DNA of 64,000 nucleotides from Nocardia sp. CC227C. Lineage in GTDB: Bacteria > Actinomycetota > Actinomycetes > Mycobacteriales > Mycobacteriaceae. Below the pieces are notes generated by a model. It ran no database searches. It was not told where the DNA came from and saw nothing but the letters and a program-made list of their open reading frames with translations. The stretch is from contig NZ_JASITE010000026.1 of NCBI RefSeq assembly GCF_030767025.1, forward strand, positions 1-64,000, given 5' to 3'. This document shows, one piece after another, positions 33,815 to 42,562 of the stretch. Made by a program: the position numbers and the translations under genes. Within the stretch, counting starts at the first letter, position 1, and every line of letters starts with the position of its first letter.

Positions 33815-35384
33815 CCTTCAGCCCCACGGGCGCATCGGATCCGCTGTTGCCGAATTCGTCGGGGATGTCGTCGATCCGGTTCTCGTCTAGGATGCGGGCC
33901 ACTTCCTCGTCGACCTCGGGGTTGGACCAGTTCGGGTGGTACATCCGGACGGCGGTTTCCACCGACAGCGCCTGCGCCGCTCGCAGGTTCGCGATCGCCG
34001 TGGACAAGGCGACTGGGTCTTGGTCCACACGGATCGGGAAGTCCATTTCCGGGTCGGCGGTCACTCCGAAGTCGGGTCCACCGAACACGACATGGTCGAG
34101 CTCGAGCATCGTGCGGGCCAGCGGCTGGGCGCTTGCCTGCCAGTACAGGACCTTCCGGTTCCTGGTCTGATTGGACTTGTCCTTACGCGCCGACACCTCG
34201 GTCGCGGTCATCGTCACCGCATCCGAATCGTCGAAGTCCGCAGCGGAATATCCGCAGGCGCGCAGGATCTGCTTGAGGAGCTTCTCGCAGGTCTTGGCGT
34301 GTTCCTCGACGCGGATCGCGAACTGTTGCGGCTGCACCAGTCGAGCACCGTGCTCGTCGGTCATGCCCATGCTGTCCGACGGCACAGGCGTGAAGATGGC
34401 CTGTTCCGGGTCGAAAGACGCACCCTTACCGGGGCCTTGGTCCTCGAGAAGTTCTTGTGCAACGAACAGGCGGGCCTTCGCGAGATCGAGATCGCGCATC
34501 CACGACGACCACGCCTCATCGAGCGAGTCGAACAGCGGCTCCACGCCCTCGAAATCGCTGCGCCCCAACGCCGACAACTGCGGCACATTGCGCCACTTAC
34601 GGGCAGGCCGCACATTCGGCACATACGCCGCCGTCAACCCGTCGACACCGGTCTCGACAGAGGAGTTCTCGTCCACCAACTCCGCAGCCCATGCCGTGGC
34701 GTCGAGACTATCCAACGGCATACGCCGCCCGATCGATCCCTCATCGCCCAGGTAAAGGGCGTGCTCGATGAAACTCGGTTCGTGATGCTCCAGGTGCCGC
34801 CACACGCCTTGCTTGTCTTCGGCGACGATCGTCCAGAACGTGACCGCAGACAGCCGCCCATACCGCCACTGCGGGATAGCGCAGTCCGGGCTGACCGGGG
34901 ACAGCATCACCTTGTCGGCGGCTTCTTTGTCCCACCACAGGCGCAGGAAGACCCCGCCCAGCGCGGCTTGGATTTCGGCGGCTTCCAGGAACGCGGCAAC
35001 GCTGTCGGCGTCGTCGAGCAGTTCGTTCAGCCGCTGCTGCGCACCGTCTACGTCGCGGGCGTCACCTTCGGTGAGCAGCCAGGTCGGCGGCTGCCCGAAC
35101 AGCAGATCCGCTGATGTGGTGGCGATGTCTGCGGGCGCGGGAACGTGCAGGCGTTTGGTGTCCTGGAAGACCGGGCGGCCCCACCACAGGCGGCTGAGCA
35201 TGCCGACGATCCCGCCCCGTAACTGCGAGGAACGGGGAGTGGGGAGCTGGTAGCGGCTACCGCTGTAGATCGATTGCAGGGCGGCGGTGTCGCCGGACCA
35301 CCAGGCGCTGTAGGTGGCGAAGTCGTCGTAGGCGACATCATGTGGCTTGGGTGGCCATTCGCCCCTGTACTCGGGCAGCGGCAC
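33804..35384 (-). CDS. portal protein
   Basis: A 526-residue SPP1/gp6-type portal. The GTG start has CAAGGAG seven bases upstream, so I prefer it to an ATG 28 codons earlier. LLFGQPPTWLLTEGD, FLRLWWDKEAAD, DLDLAKARLFVAQELLED and MTATEVSARKDKSNQTRNRK are typical of the family. The portal forms the vertex ring through which terminase loads DNA. It lies downstream of the terminase genes and just before the MuF gene. Confidence 0.85.
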   Translation of the reverse strand: MPLPEYRGEWPPKPHDVAYDDFATYSAWWSGDTAALQSIYSGSRYQLPTPRSSQLRGGIVGMLSRLWWGRPVFQDTKRLHVPAPADIATTSADLLFGQPPTWLLTEGDARDVDGAQQRLNELLDDADSVAAFLEAAEIQAALGGVFLRLWWDKEAADKVMLSPVSPDCAIPQWRYGRLSAVTFWTIVAEDKQGVWRHLEHHEPSFIEHALYLGDEGSIGRRMPLDSLDATAWAAELVDENSSVETGVDGLTAAYVPNVRPARKWRNVPQLSALGRSDFEGVEPLFDSLDEAWSSWMRDLDLAKARLFVAQELLEDQGPGKGASFDPEQAIFTPVPSDSMGMTDEHGARLVQPQQFAIRVEEHAKTCEKLLKQILRACGYSAADFDDSDAVTMTATEVSARKDKSNQTRNRKVLYWQASAQPLARTMLELDHVVFGGPDFGVTADPEMDFPIRVDQDPVALSTAIANLRAAQALSVETAVRMYHPNWSNPEVDEEVARILDENRIDDIPDEFGNSGSDAPVGLKDAA

Positions 35385-35489
35385 GTTCGACTCCTTGGGA
35401 GATTGATGAACCCGAGCCCGTCGCTCGACAGGATCGAGCACCGACACCGCTACCATTCCCATGGACATCCAGCCGAGATAGGGGAAAGC

Positions 35490-36296
35490 GTGGCCAACGG
35501 CGAGTTCAGTTCAGCGACAAAGGCTCTCGTCGCGGCAAGAGCTGGCTACATGTGCACGAATCCGGACTGCAACAGGCTCGTTGTGGGGCCGGAGGTCACC
35601 GGCCTCCTCGACGAGACGGAGGAGTACCTGTCCACCAACATCGGCGAATTCGCCCATATCAGTGGACGCAGGCTGAATTCGGCTCGCTATGACGAAACCT
35701 TGACCGACGAGCAACGCGCGAGCCCCGACAATGCGCTACTCCTGTGCCGGGTCTGCCACAAGCTCATCGACAGCAATGGCGGGCCGGGCTATTCTGCCGA
35801 ACTCTTGAGATCCTGGAAGACGGCACACACCCGGCAGGTCCGCGAACTTCTTACCAGCCGACGCAAGTCGGTATTGACGAAGCTCCTGTCGCAAACACAG
35901 AACGCTGATGTCGTCCAGCACGTGTTCGAGCTACTGGCGAATAAGCGTTCACTCCACGAGTACCCCGACCTTGAAACGTGGTGGCAGGTCAGGAAGGCGT
36001 TCGGGCAGCTTCGTGACGAGGTGACTGCCTCGTTGAAGGACGTCCAGGACGATGATCGCCTGAAGCAGGAGCTTCGTCGAATCACGAGCGCTGCTCGGAA
36101 GTTCATGGCAGAGGTCCAGGTCGAGGACTTCCGCGCACCAGAGACTGAGCCTGCCGAGGCAGAGGTTCTACTGGCGATCACGCGAACGAAGATCATGAAG
36201 ACGGTGGCGATGCTCTCCGAGCGATACGAGATCCCGGTTCCGCCGGAGTTGCAGAGCCAGGTCTGGAAGCTGACGGCCTCGCGGTCGTATGGCTAA
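35490..36296 (+). CDS. HNH-type nuclease, opposite-strand moron
   Basis: A 268-residue protein on the plus strand inside a 30-kb block of minus-strand late genes. Residues about 1-110 hold a zinc-bound HNH arrangement: CTNPDC, then FAHISG, then NALLLCRVCHKLID. The C-terminal half (about 130-268) is a long helical region of unknown role. The GTG start has AGGGG upstream. It faces away from portal and overlaps the phosphoesterase stop by four bases. Opposite strand and own start region mark it as an independently expressed cargo gene; an anti-phage or host-directed function is inference. Confidence 0.75.
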   Translation: MANGEFSSATKALVAARAGYMCTNPDCNRLVVGPEVTGLLDETEEYLSTNIGEFAHISGRRLNSARYDETLTDEQRASPDNALLLCRVCHKLIDSNGGPGYSAELLRSWKTAHTRQVRELLTSRRKSVLTKLLSQTQNADVVQHVFELLANKRSLHEYPDLETWWQVRKAFGQLRDEVTASLKDVQDDDRLKQELRRITSAARKFMAEVQVEDFRAPETEPAEAEVLLAITRTKIMKTVAMLSERYEIPVPPELQSQVWKLTASRSYG

Positions 36297-37432
36297 ACCA
36301 GGCTCATCGCGGAGATTTCGCCCGTGCGGGTGAGGTAAACCAGGCCGCCGCGTTTCGCTTCGGCGCCGGTGAGGTCTCGGTAGTAGTTGCTGCCGCCGTC
36401 GAAGGTCGGTGAGCAGATACGAGTGCGGGTCTTCGCGGTTTCGACCGCCCACGAATGGAAGTGCCCGTGCGCGAGGATGTGCGAGCCCGCCGGATTCTGT
36501 TGATGGAACGCTTGATCCGACCACCAGGTGAACGCGTGGGAGTGTTTAGCGGTAGCGCCGCCCTTCCACTGGTGGCCGTGGGCGATGGTGAAGACGGTGT
36601 CGCCGCGGGCGACGGTCATGAACCCTTGCTCAGGGTCGGGCACTTCGACGCGGACGTGCCCGAACGCGGCCTCGTTCATTTTCAACGCGTCGGCGACGCT
36701 GATGGCGCATTCGGTGGCCCACCCGTCGCCGGGGTTGGTGTTCTGGAAACGCTGCGCCTGGTCGTGGTTGCCGTTGACGACCGACAGCCACATTCGGTCG
36801 GTGAGGGGCGCGAACTGTTCGATGGTGTGCAGCATCAGGCGGCGCAGGATGCGGGTTTGGGTGGTGACGCCGTATTCGGTGCGCCACCAGTTGCGACCGT
36901 CCTGGGACTGGTTGCCTTCGATGCAGTCACCGGGGAACAAGACGTGTACGCCCGCAACGCCGCGGATCTGGAGGACCCGATACTCGCGGACTGCGCGGTC
37001 GACGGTGTCGAGGAACTTGTCGATGATCGTGTCGGTGCCGCCGTTGTCGACCTTGGCGATCTGGAGGTCCGAGCATTGGAGGTTGAACACGTGCGGACCG
37101 GCAGCCGCGGCCGGCTGATGTGCCTGCCAGGTGTCGATGCGCGCGAGAAGGTCGTCGGTGTTCGCTTCGGCGCGGCGGGGCGCGATCCGGAACCTGTACG
37201 CCGCCAACCAGCGCTCATCGTAGGTCTGCCACCGACTGACCCGCGGGTTCCCGACGATTTGCACCTCATCCGGGTCGTACCCGAATTGCCGCAGCAGCTC
37301 GGTGTAGGAGGCAGGGGGCTCGTCGAGTGGGCCGGTTTGTACGTAGCCGGCGGTGCCGTCGAACTCGGTGCGCGGCTGGTATTCGGCCTCGGTTGCGGTC
37401 GGCTGCTGTGCGAGGTCGTCAGCGAGGCTCAC
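36293..37432 (-). CDS. calcineurin-like phosphoesterase in packaging module
   Basis: A 379-residue protein with metallophosphoesterase motifs: FPGDCIEGNQSQ, VNGNHDQ, TIAHGHQW and LAHGHFHSW, giving Asp, Asn and His metal ligands (about residues 165-350). Similar phosphoesterases sit between terminase and portal in some actinophages. DNA-end trimming or nuclease activity is possible. Starts at GTG overlapping the upstream stop. Confidence 0.7.
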   Translation of the reverse strand: MSLADDLAQQPTATEAEYQPRTEFDGTAGYVQTGPLDEPPASYTELLRQFGYDPDEVQIVGNPRVSRWQTYDERWLAAYRFRIAPRRAEANTDDLLARIDTWQAHQPAAAAGPHVFNLQCSDLQIAKVDNGGTDTIIDKFLDTVDRAVREYRVLQIRGVAGVHVLFPGDCIEGNQSQDGRNWWRTEYGVTTQTRILRRLMLHTIEQFAPLTDRMWLSVVNGNHDQAQRFQNTNPGDGWATECAISVADALKMNEAAFGHVRVEVPDPEQGFMTVARGDTVFTIAHGHQWKGGATAKHSHAFTWWSDQAFHQQNPAGSHILAHGHFHSWAVETAKTRTRICSPTFDGGSNYYRDLTGAEAKRGGLVYLTRTGEISAMSLV

Positions 37433-37698
37433 GCGGCGGACTCCAAGCTGGAGGGTGCGGCAGCACCGTAGCAGGAGCAGCGGTGACGGCAGTGCAGCCG
37501 GAAGCGGGTCTCGGCTGCGGGGCAGCCGTTACGGATCGCGGCACGATGCAGGATGGCGATCGGCTTGCCGGCGCCCACATAAGCGTCGAACGCGGCACGA
37601 TCCTCACTGCTGAGGGTTTGCAGCCACAGCGCTGTCTTGCAGGGTCGGGCTGCGTTGTCGTCCTGTTCAGCGTGAATAAGGTCTTCGGCGAGGGACAT
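37429..37698 (-). CDS. hypothetical, 89 aa, after large terminase
   Basis: The chosen ATG has TAGGAG upstream. Helical protein with a possible helix-turn-helix (about 40-75, GKPIAILHRAAIRNGCPAAE) and a Cys/His-rich end (HCRHRCSCYG). Not recognised. May bind DNA. Confidence 0.5.
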   Translation of the reverse strand: MSLAEDLIHAEQDDNAARPCKTALWLQTLSSEDRAAFDAYVGAGKPIAILHRAAIRNGCPAAETRFRLHCRHRCSCYGAAAPSSLESAA

Positions 37699-37723
37699 AC
37701 GATCGTCTCCTAGATCATTGTGC

Positions 37724-37752
37724 CTAGTAACTATCGTATTGCTGGTGGTCAA
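37724..37752 (-). promoter_or_regulatory. possible internal late promoter
   Basis: Minus strand: TTGACC (37752-37747), 17-base spacer, TACTAG (37729-37724), upstream of the 89-residue gene. The -35 box is good, the -10 box only fair. It could boost portal and head genes. Confidence 0.35.
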
Positions 37753-37767
37753 AGACGATTCAGCTGA

Positions 37768-39075
37768 TCATGCCGCGACCAGATCCGCTTTCGATGTTCC
37801 GGCGAGTTTTATGCGGCGTCGCCACTTCCGTTCGGTCGTGGTGATGCTGTAGCGGAGGCTGTCGCAGGAGTGGTCGTTGAGCTTGATCGGCTGGTCTTTG
37901 CCCTCTTCGGTGGCTTTGGTGTCCCACACGTAGCCGGGGATCTCTCTCAACAAGGTCGTGCACCGGTCGGCGATCTTGAGTTTGTCGACGCTGAAAAGCG
38001 CTGATACCGTGCGGATTCCGTAGAGCACGTCGTTCATGGCCGGGACAGTGCTGAGTCCGTCCTGCTTCAGTTGGACGCGGTAGTCGGCGGCGGCCGGGTC
38101 GACGGCGACGGGACAGGTCACACGTGGCGGGTTGCTGGGGTCTTCGCTGGGGTGGTGCGGGCCAGCCAGCCACTCACGCAGCCCCTCCGAGAGTTGCACG
38201 TTGGTGCGGCGGGCTTCCCGATTCGATGGCTCGTACCGCCATTCGTCGACCGCGTACAGCACGTTGTCGACACCGAGCCCCAGCATTGTCGCCGCGGTCG
38301 GGTTGGTGGTGCCGTGGTCGACGCCGACACCGATGTACCACTGCATCTCCGGCAGATCCGCCCACGGAACGACGTGACGGGACTGGTCGAAGCAGTCGTA
38401 GACGGCGCCGTCGGCGGCGACCCATTGACCCAGGATGTTGCGGAGGTAAAACAGGCCCTGGTTTTCAGCCTTCAGCGACGCGACATAATCCGGATGTAGT
38501 GACGGGTTGTCGTCCAGGGTGAAGTCCCAGGCACCCAACCGCATGTCGGCCTCGCCCGCGCGGTCGATGAAGTTGACCTTCAGATAGTGCTGCGGGTTGT
38601 CCGGGTTCGTCGTCGCTAGACAGCGGGCGCCGGGAACAGACAGGCGGGCGAGGAGCTGGTTCCAGAAATTTTCCGGCAGCAGCGTCGCTTCGTCGACGAG
38701 CGCCAAGCAAGCAGTGAGGCCGCGGAGTTTGCCTTCCGCGCGAACGTCGGAGGCACCGATCAAGTGGACGGTGCGGCCGAAGATGACGGCGATGTTGGAG
38801 CCGCGGGTGTGGTGGACTTCGCGCGCCCAGGGACCGAACACGGCCTCGTCCTGCATGGGTTCGAGGATGTTTCTCTCGATGGTTTGCAGGGTGCGTCCGC
38901 AGATCAGAATGAGCCCGGTGTTGGGTGCTTCGACCACGGCCACATAGAAGGCAAGGATCGAGGCGATGGTCTTGCCGGAGCGGACGGCGCCGGACCAGAT
39001 GCTGATGCGGTGTCGGCTGGATTCGACGATGGAGGCGATCTGCTTGCGCGAGAGCGGGAGCGCGTCGAGGTTCAC
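37768..39075 (-). CDS. terL: terminase large subunit
   Basis: A 435-residue DNA-packaging motor. SGAVRSGKT (28-36) is the Walker A motif and LALVDEATLLPE (about 124-135) the Walker B/coupling region; the C-terminal nuclease half has VGVDHGTTNPTA and VDPAAADYRV, with acidic residues expected to bind metal. PBSX-type family. Follows the small subunit, overlapping it by four bases. It cuts and pumps DNA through the portal. Confidence 0.9.
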   Translation of the reverse strand: MNLDALPLSRKQIASIVESSRHRISIWSGAVRSGKTIASILAFYVAVVEAPNTGLILICGRTLQTIERNILEPMQDEAVFGPWAREVHHTRGSNIAVIFGRTVHLIGASDVRAEGKLRGLTACLALVDEATLLPENFWNQLLARLSVPGARCLATTNPDNPQHYLKVNFIDRAGEADMRLGAWDFTLDDNPSLHPDYVASLKAENQGLFYLRNILGQWVAADGAVYDCFDQSRHVVPWADLPEMQWYIGVGVDHGTTNPTAATMLGLGVDNVLYAVDEWRYEPSNREARRTNVQLSEGLREWLAGPHHPSEDPSNPPRVTCPVAVDPAAADYRVQLKQDGLSTVPAMNDVLYGIRTVSALFSVDKLKIADRCTTLLREIPGYVWDTKATEEGKDQPIKLNDHSCDSLRYSITTTERKWRRRIKLAGTSKADLVAA

Positions 39076-39551
39076 TCGTCGTCGCCTGCGTCCGCGCTGG
39101 CTTCGTCGACGTCGTAGGCTTTCTCGAGAAGGTCGAAGAATCGGCCGACCATCGACGAGGTCTCCGTCGACACAGTGCCTCTGGCATCGGCGATGGCCTT
39201 GAGTTCGGCGGCCTTATAGGTGCCGGTGAGTTTCGCGCGCTGGTCCATGATCGCCAACGCCCGGTCGATTTTCCATTCCGCGCCCCGCTCACCTGAGACG
39301 ATGTCGGGCCAGATCGCGGCGAGCATCGCGTCGAGGCGCTGGAGTTCGAGTTCTAGGTACTCCTCGGCCTTTTCGCGGGTGACGTCGGCGAGCGCGTCTT
39401 GGATGTAGCTGGAGATGGTGGACTTGTGCAGGCCCATGATCTCTGCGATTTCGTACTGTTTCTTGCCGGCGAGGCGTAGTTCGAGGGCGCGTTTGCGGCG
39501 CTGTTGAACCTCGAGCGATTCTTCGACGGGCTTGGATTTCTTGCGTGCCAT
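39072..39551 (-). CDS. terS: terminase small subunit
   Basis: A 159-residue protein with an N-terminal helix-turn-helix (about 20-55, KKQYEIAEIMGLHKSTISSY), a coiled central part and an acidic C-terminus. It recognises the phage packaging site, likely nearby, and presents DNA to the large subunit encoded next. Confidence 0.8.
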   Translation of the reverse strand: MARKKSKPVEESLEVQQRRKRALELRLAGKKQYEIAEIMGLHKSTISSYIQDALADVTREKAEEYLELELQRLDAMLAAIWPDIVSGERGAEWKIDRALAIMDQRAKLTGTYKAAELKAIADARGTVSTETSSMVGRFFDLLEKAYDVDEASADAGDDE

Positions 39552-39594
39552 TGGGCGGAACCTCCATACACGGCGGCTCCTGGCCGGTCCGCGA

Positions 39595-39765
39595 TCAGGT
39601 GGTGATGGGGTCGGCTGCCACCTGGGCGAGCCGATTGAGAGGGACGACGCGTGCCCCGCTGCCGGTGAGCGGCAGAATCAGCGCCCGGCCTTGCCGGATC
39701 GCGGCGATTCGGTATGGGGTCTCGGTGCCTGGGCGGGTGACGATGTCGCCGACCGTGAGGGCCAT
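39595..39765 (-). CDS. small phage protein, 56 aa
   Basis: Starts at ATG with GGAGGTCAGGCC upstream. Begins MALTVGDIVTRPGTETPYRI and looks like a small beta-barrel (SH3/KOW-like) domain. Just upstream of the terminase genes. Function unknown. Confidence 0.6.
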   Translation of the reverse strand: MALTVGDIVTRPGTETPYRIAAIRQGRALILPLTGSGARVVPLNRLAQVAADPITT

Positions 39766-39790
39766 GGCCTGACCTCCGATAGTGCGGGGG

Positions 39791-40036
39791 TTATGTGCGG
39801 GCGAGGCTGGTCGCTAGGCGCGCGATCCAGGTGAACGGGTCGAGGTTGGCGGGCAGGTCGTTGGTGAGGTGCCGTGCGGTGATCTCGATGGCGGCGCGCG
39901 TGAGGACCGGATGGTGTTCCATCGCTTTGTCGACGCCCTCCGACAGCAGTTCGCCTTCGGGGGCAACGACCTCCGCGACAACGACCGCGGCACCGACGAA
40001 CAGCCACAGATGCCACGCTTTGATGCGGGATCGCAT
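39791..40036 (-). CDS. small membrane protein (DUF7427-like), 81 aa
   Basis: One hydrophobic helix at residues about 6-24, then EGELLSEGVDKAMEHHPVLT and a helical end with LPANLDPFTW. Resembles small actinophage membrane proteins of the DUF7427 type. Longer in-frame starts overlap the next gene and are rejected. Confidence 0.6.
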   Translation of the reverse strand: MRSRIKAWHLWLFVGAAVVVAEVVAPEGELLSEGVDKAMEHHPVLTRAAIEITARHLTNDLPANLDPFTWIARLATSLART

Positions 40037-40047
40037 GGGGGGACTCG

Positions 40048-40212
40048 TTATTCGTCGCTGTCGTCGCCGTCGACAACCATGACGTGCTCCACCATTCCCG
40101 TGTTGGTCATAGCCGACCACATCGCGGCAGCGACATCCGACGGAGACACCTGCACCGGTTCGGGGGTCTCGATGGCGATCTCGAATACCCAGAGTTTCAG
40201 TCGAAATTTCAT
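40048..40212 (-). CDS. small phage protein, 54 aa
   Basis: Begins MKFRLKLWVFEIAIETPEP and ends in an acidic DGDDSDE tail. Strong third-position GC bias. Unknown function. Confidence 0.55.
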   Translation of the reverse strand: MKFRLKLWVFEIAIETPEPVQVSPSDVAAAMWSAMTNTGMVEHVMVVDGDDSDE

Positions 40213-40236
40213 GTGTCACTCCAGGTCGAGCGCCGA

Positions 40237-40506
40237 TCAGTCCTCGTCGGCGAGTTGTTGCTTCAGGCGGGTGAGGCGTTGCAGCAGTAACCCCATCTGG
40301 ACATGGACGGGCACCCTGTCGTCGCGGGAGAACGCGCCCACCGAAGTCCAGGTGTCGCCGTCGTTGTCGATGCCGCGGCGTGTGGCGACGATCGTGTAGT
40401 CGAGCAGCAAGCCGGGGTCAGGGTCGTCGTCGTAGGCGCGCCATACCGCGTCGATCGCTTCGGTGAGGGCATTGTCGGCCGCGATTTGCTCAGGCGTCCG
40501 CGACAT
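40237..40506 (-). CDS. hypothetical phage protein, 89 aa
   Basis: Starts MSRTPEQIAADNALTEAIDA; helical, ends with a leucine-rich coil (MGLLLQRLTRLKQQL). The ATG lies inside the 3' end of the upstream glutaredoxin gene, so translation is coupled. Not recognised. Confidence 0.55.
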   Translation of the reverse strand: MSRTPEQIAADNALTEAIDAVWRAYDDDPDPGLLLDYTIVATRRGIDNDGDTWTSVGAFSRDDRVPVHVQMGLLLQRLTRLKQQLADED

Positions 40507-40741
40507 GCTGTGCGGCCCATTCGAGCTTGTCGGGCGAGAATCCGCCCCAGTGCACGTCGCCGACAACGACGACCGGTGCTGTCTTGTAGCCCAGTTCGAG
40601 CATCTGTTCACGTGCCTGGTCGTCTTCGGTGACATCCACCTTCTTGTATGCCGTGCCGAGAAGTTCGAGTTTCTTGATGGTTGCCTTGCACGGCTGACAG
40701 TTGGGGCGCGAGTAGACGGTGATCTCTGGTGTCGAGGTCAA
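40490..40741 (-). CDS. NrdH-like glutaredoxin
   Basis: An 83-residue thioredoxin-fold protein with a CQPC redox site near residue 13 and VVVGDVHWGGFSPDKL near the end, like the WSGFRPD motif of NrdH-redoxins, which reduce class Ib ribonucleotide reductase. No reductase is in the window, so it may serve the host enzyme. TTG start overlapping the esterase stop (TTGA). A second copy lies at 54491-54838. Confidence 0.75.
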   Translation of the reverse strand: MTSTPEITVYSRPNCQPCKATIKKLELLGTAYKKVDVTEDDQAREQMLELGYKTAPVVVVGDVHWGGFSPDKLEWAAQHVADA

Positions 40742-41715
40742 GGCAGGCGAATCCCCAGGTCGGGCAGTGGTGGGAGGATAATCTCGGGCAGCGGCGGCGG
40801 AACGTACGCCAACGCCTCGGGCGGGATGTACTGCTCCAGCTCGTCGGGCACATACGCGGCGACAGGTGTCGGCACGTACGGGCCGGGGTCGAGGGCAGCG
40901 ACGGCGTTGTCGAAGTCTTGGAGAGATGGCAGCGGGCCGGGCGTCCACTCCGGCAGCGGCAACGTCTGTTCGATCGGTGGTAGACCGGTCGGGGTGTGCT
41001 CGGGCAGCGCGGGATTCGGCGACGGTGTTTCCACGAGATGCTGGCCGGGCGCCAAGCCGTTGGCTTCGCCGGGCGCGTACCCGTGCCAGCCGGTCAGGTA
41101 GCCCTGCACCGCGAGCACGAAGTGAACAGGGTCCACCCACGGGGCGGGAGCGTCACACACGACGTCGTATTCGTGGCACACGCTGACCGTGTTCGGGCCG
41201 AGTTCGCGTTCGCCGGGCGAGGAGATGCCTGGGATGATGCCGGGCAGGGCGTCGTAGATGCCACCTTCGGCGCGCGGGTCACCGTAGAGGATGGTGTGAT
41301 CGGCCTGGTCCTGGATGTTGCCGGCGACTTCGGCACCGAGAGAATGCCCGAGGACGGTCACGTGCCCGGTCGGGCATTCGGCGCGGTAGGCGGCGATCTT
41401 CGCTGTCGCTGCGGTCTGGCCGTCGCGGACGCTTTCGTCCTTGGTGTAAGGGCCGGTCGGCCAGATGGAGGACGGGTAGTCGAGCGATTCGGTGCGGTAG
41501 CCGTCGCCGTAGGCGGCGAGGTGGTCACCGAGCATGGTCGGCTGGGCGGTTTGTTCGGCGGCGCGCTGTCCGGTGCCGCCGATGCCGAGAACGTAAGGGC
41601 GGCAATCTGGTTCAGCGGATGCTACGGGTGTGGCGGCGGGGAAGCCGAGCGGGCCGAGGTAGACGACACCGATAGCGGAGACGGTGAGTGCGCCTGCACG
41701 GAGACGACGGGACAT
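40738..41715 (-). CDS. secreted PE-PPE/cutinase-type esterase, LysB-like
   Basis: A 325-residue alpha/beta hydrolase. Residues 1-38 look like a Sec signal peptide (MSRRLRAG, hydrophobic core, ASAEP cleavage region). The nucleophile elbow GHSLGAEVAG and the SLDYPSSIWPTGPY segment fit PE-PPE/cutinase-like esterases; later Asp and His complete the triad. The last 90 residues are Pro-rich. Likely substrate: mycolyl esters or other cell-envelope lipids, as for LysB. AGGAGG precedes the ATG. A hairpin upstream separates it from the genes before it. Confidence 0.7.
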   Translation of the reverse strand: MSRRLRAGALTVSAIGVVYLGPLGFPAATPVASAEPDCRPYVLGIGGTGQRAAEQTAQPTMLGDHLAAYGDGYRTESLDYPSSIWPTGPYTKDESVRDGQTAATAKIAAYRAECPTGHVTVLGHSLGAEVAGNIQDQADHTILYGDPRAEGGIYDALPGIIPGISSPGERELGPNTVSVCHEYDVVCDAPAPWVDPVHFVLAVQGYLTGWHGYAPGEANGLAPGQHLVETPSPNPALPEHTPTGLPPIEQTLPLPEWTPGPLPSLQDFDNAVAALDPGPYVPTPVAAYVPDELEQYIPPEALAYVPPPLPEIILPPLPDLGIRLP

Positions 41716-41757
41716 GGGGGCCTCCTGGCAGGCCGAACTAATAGGGGGAAATTTGTG

Positions 41758-41805
41758 AGCCCGCCGCGCGCCCGGGAGGTAGCGAGGGCCGGGGCGCGGC
41801 GGGCT
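41758..41805 (-). terminator. terminator upstream of esterase gene
   Basis: Perfect 12-bp arms AGCCCGCCGCGC (41758-41769) and GCGCGGCGGGCT (41794-41805). On the minus strand the stem is followed by CACAAATTT. It would end transcripts arriving from the right, so the esterase would need its own promoter; TATTAG just downstream could be a -10 box. The rest of the 41716-42027 gap holds a small palindrome and no gene. Confidence 0.6.
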
Positions 41806-41970
41806 GGGGTCGCGGCGCACACGAGGGCTGCTGCGCGACCGGACGCCACCTAGATGCCCTCTGACCCGCGTGAGATCGGGCGGCCCCTGGTGCGAATGGG
41901 GCACGAGGGTGGTGGCGAAACTTGTGCGGTAGGTGTTCTCTGGGCAGCACCGCCACTACCACTTGCGTTA

Positions 41971-41985
41971 CCTCGAATATCGAGG
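41971..41985. promoter_or_regulatory. small palindrome, possible operator
   Basis: CCTCGA, three bases, TCGAGG. It lies 43 bases after the stop of the 42028-42540 gene. Short, so could be chance. Confidence 0.3.
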
Positions 41986-42027
41986 TCGCACTACGCGATA
42001 CGCGCAGTTAAGACTGGACTTGATGCG

Positions 42028-42540
42028 CTACATCGGTGCCCACACAAGCTTCATCTGCTTGCCGTCTGGTGTGTTCTCGACCGTGTAGGACCCGAGGCTG
42101 TAGTTGACCCGTGCCGGTCCGTCGTCCTCGGTCAGCATGTAGGTGCCCGGGTCGTCCGCCTTGAGCAGCTGTCCTGCGAGATAGTCGGTGCACGGGACGG
42201 ACTCGAATGGGTTCTCGCGGGCGGAGAGCGTCGCCACCATCGTGCTGTCGGTGAGATCCCATACCGACCAGCGCTTCTCGCGCGTATCGTCGTCGTAGGG
42301 TTCATGTTCGTGGCGGATGACCACCGAGCGCGCGAACACGGTCAAGGTGACGAGCACCGGTGAACCGGAGCCGATTTCGATCTCGTGGAACTTCGGTGGA
42401 TGGTCCTTCGGCATCAGGACGGGCTTGCCGTTGATGCGGACTTCGCGCGGGATCACGATTCCGTTCGCGCCGTCACGGCTTTCGTTCTGTGTGGGCTCGA
42501 TGATCTCGATGTCAGCGCAGTCGGGAAGGTCCCTGGGCAA
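42028..42540 (-). CDS. hypothetical phage protein, 170 aa
   Basis: The TTG start has AGGGAG seven bases upstream; no ATG is available in the right place. Beta-rich, with VREVRINGKPVLMPKDHPPK-like and VLVTLTVFARSVVI segments. Not recognised. Confidence 0.5.
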   Translation of the reverse strand: MPRDLPDCADIEIIEPTQNESRDGANGIVIPREVRINGKPVLMPKDHPPKFHEIEIGSGSPVLVTLTVFARSVVIRHEHEPYDDDTREKRWSVWDLTDSTMVATLSARENPFESVPCTDYLAGQLLKADDPGTYMLTEDDGPARVNYSLGSYTVENTPDGKQMKLVWAPM

Positions 42541-42562
42541 TTCGTTCTCCCTGGCTTGGTGG

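Noticed and set aside
41716..42027. Open frames around the esterase leader
   Set aside because: They run through the GC-rich terminator stem and lack start signals.
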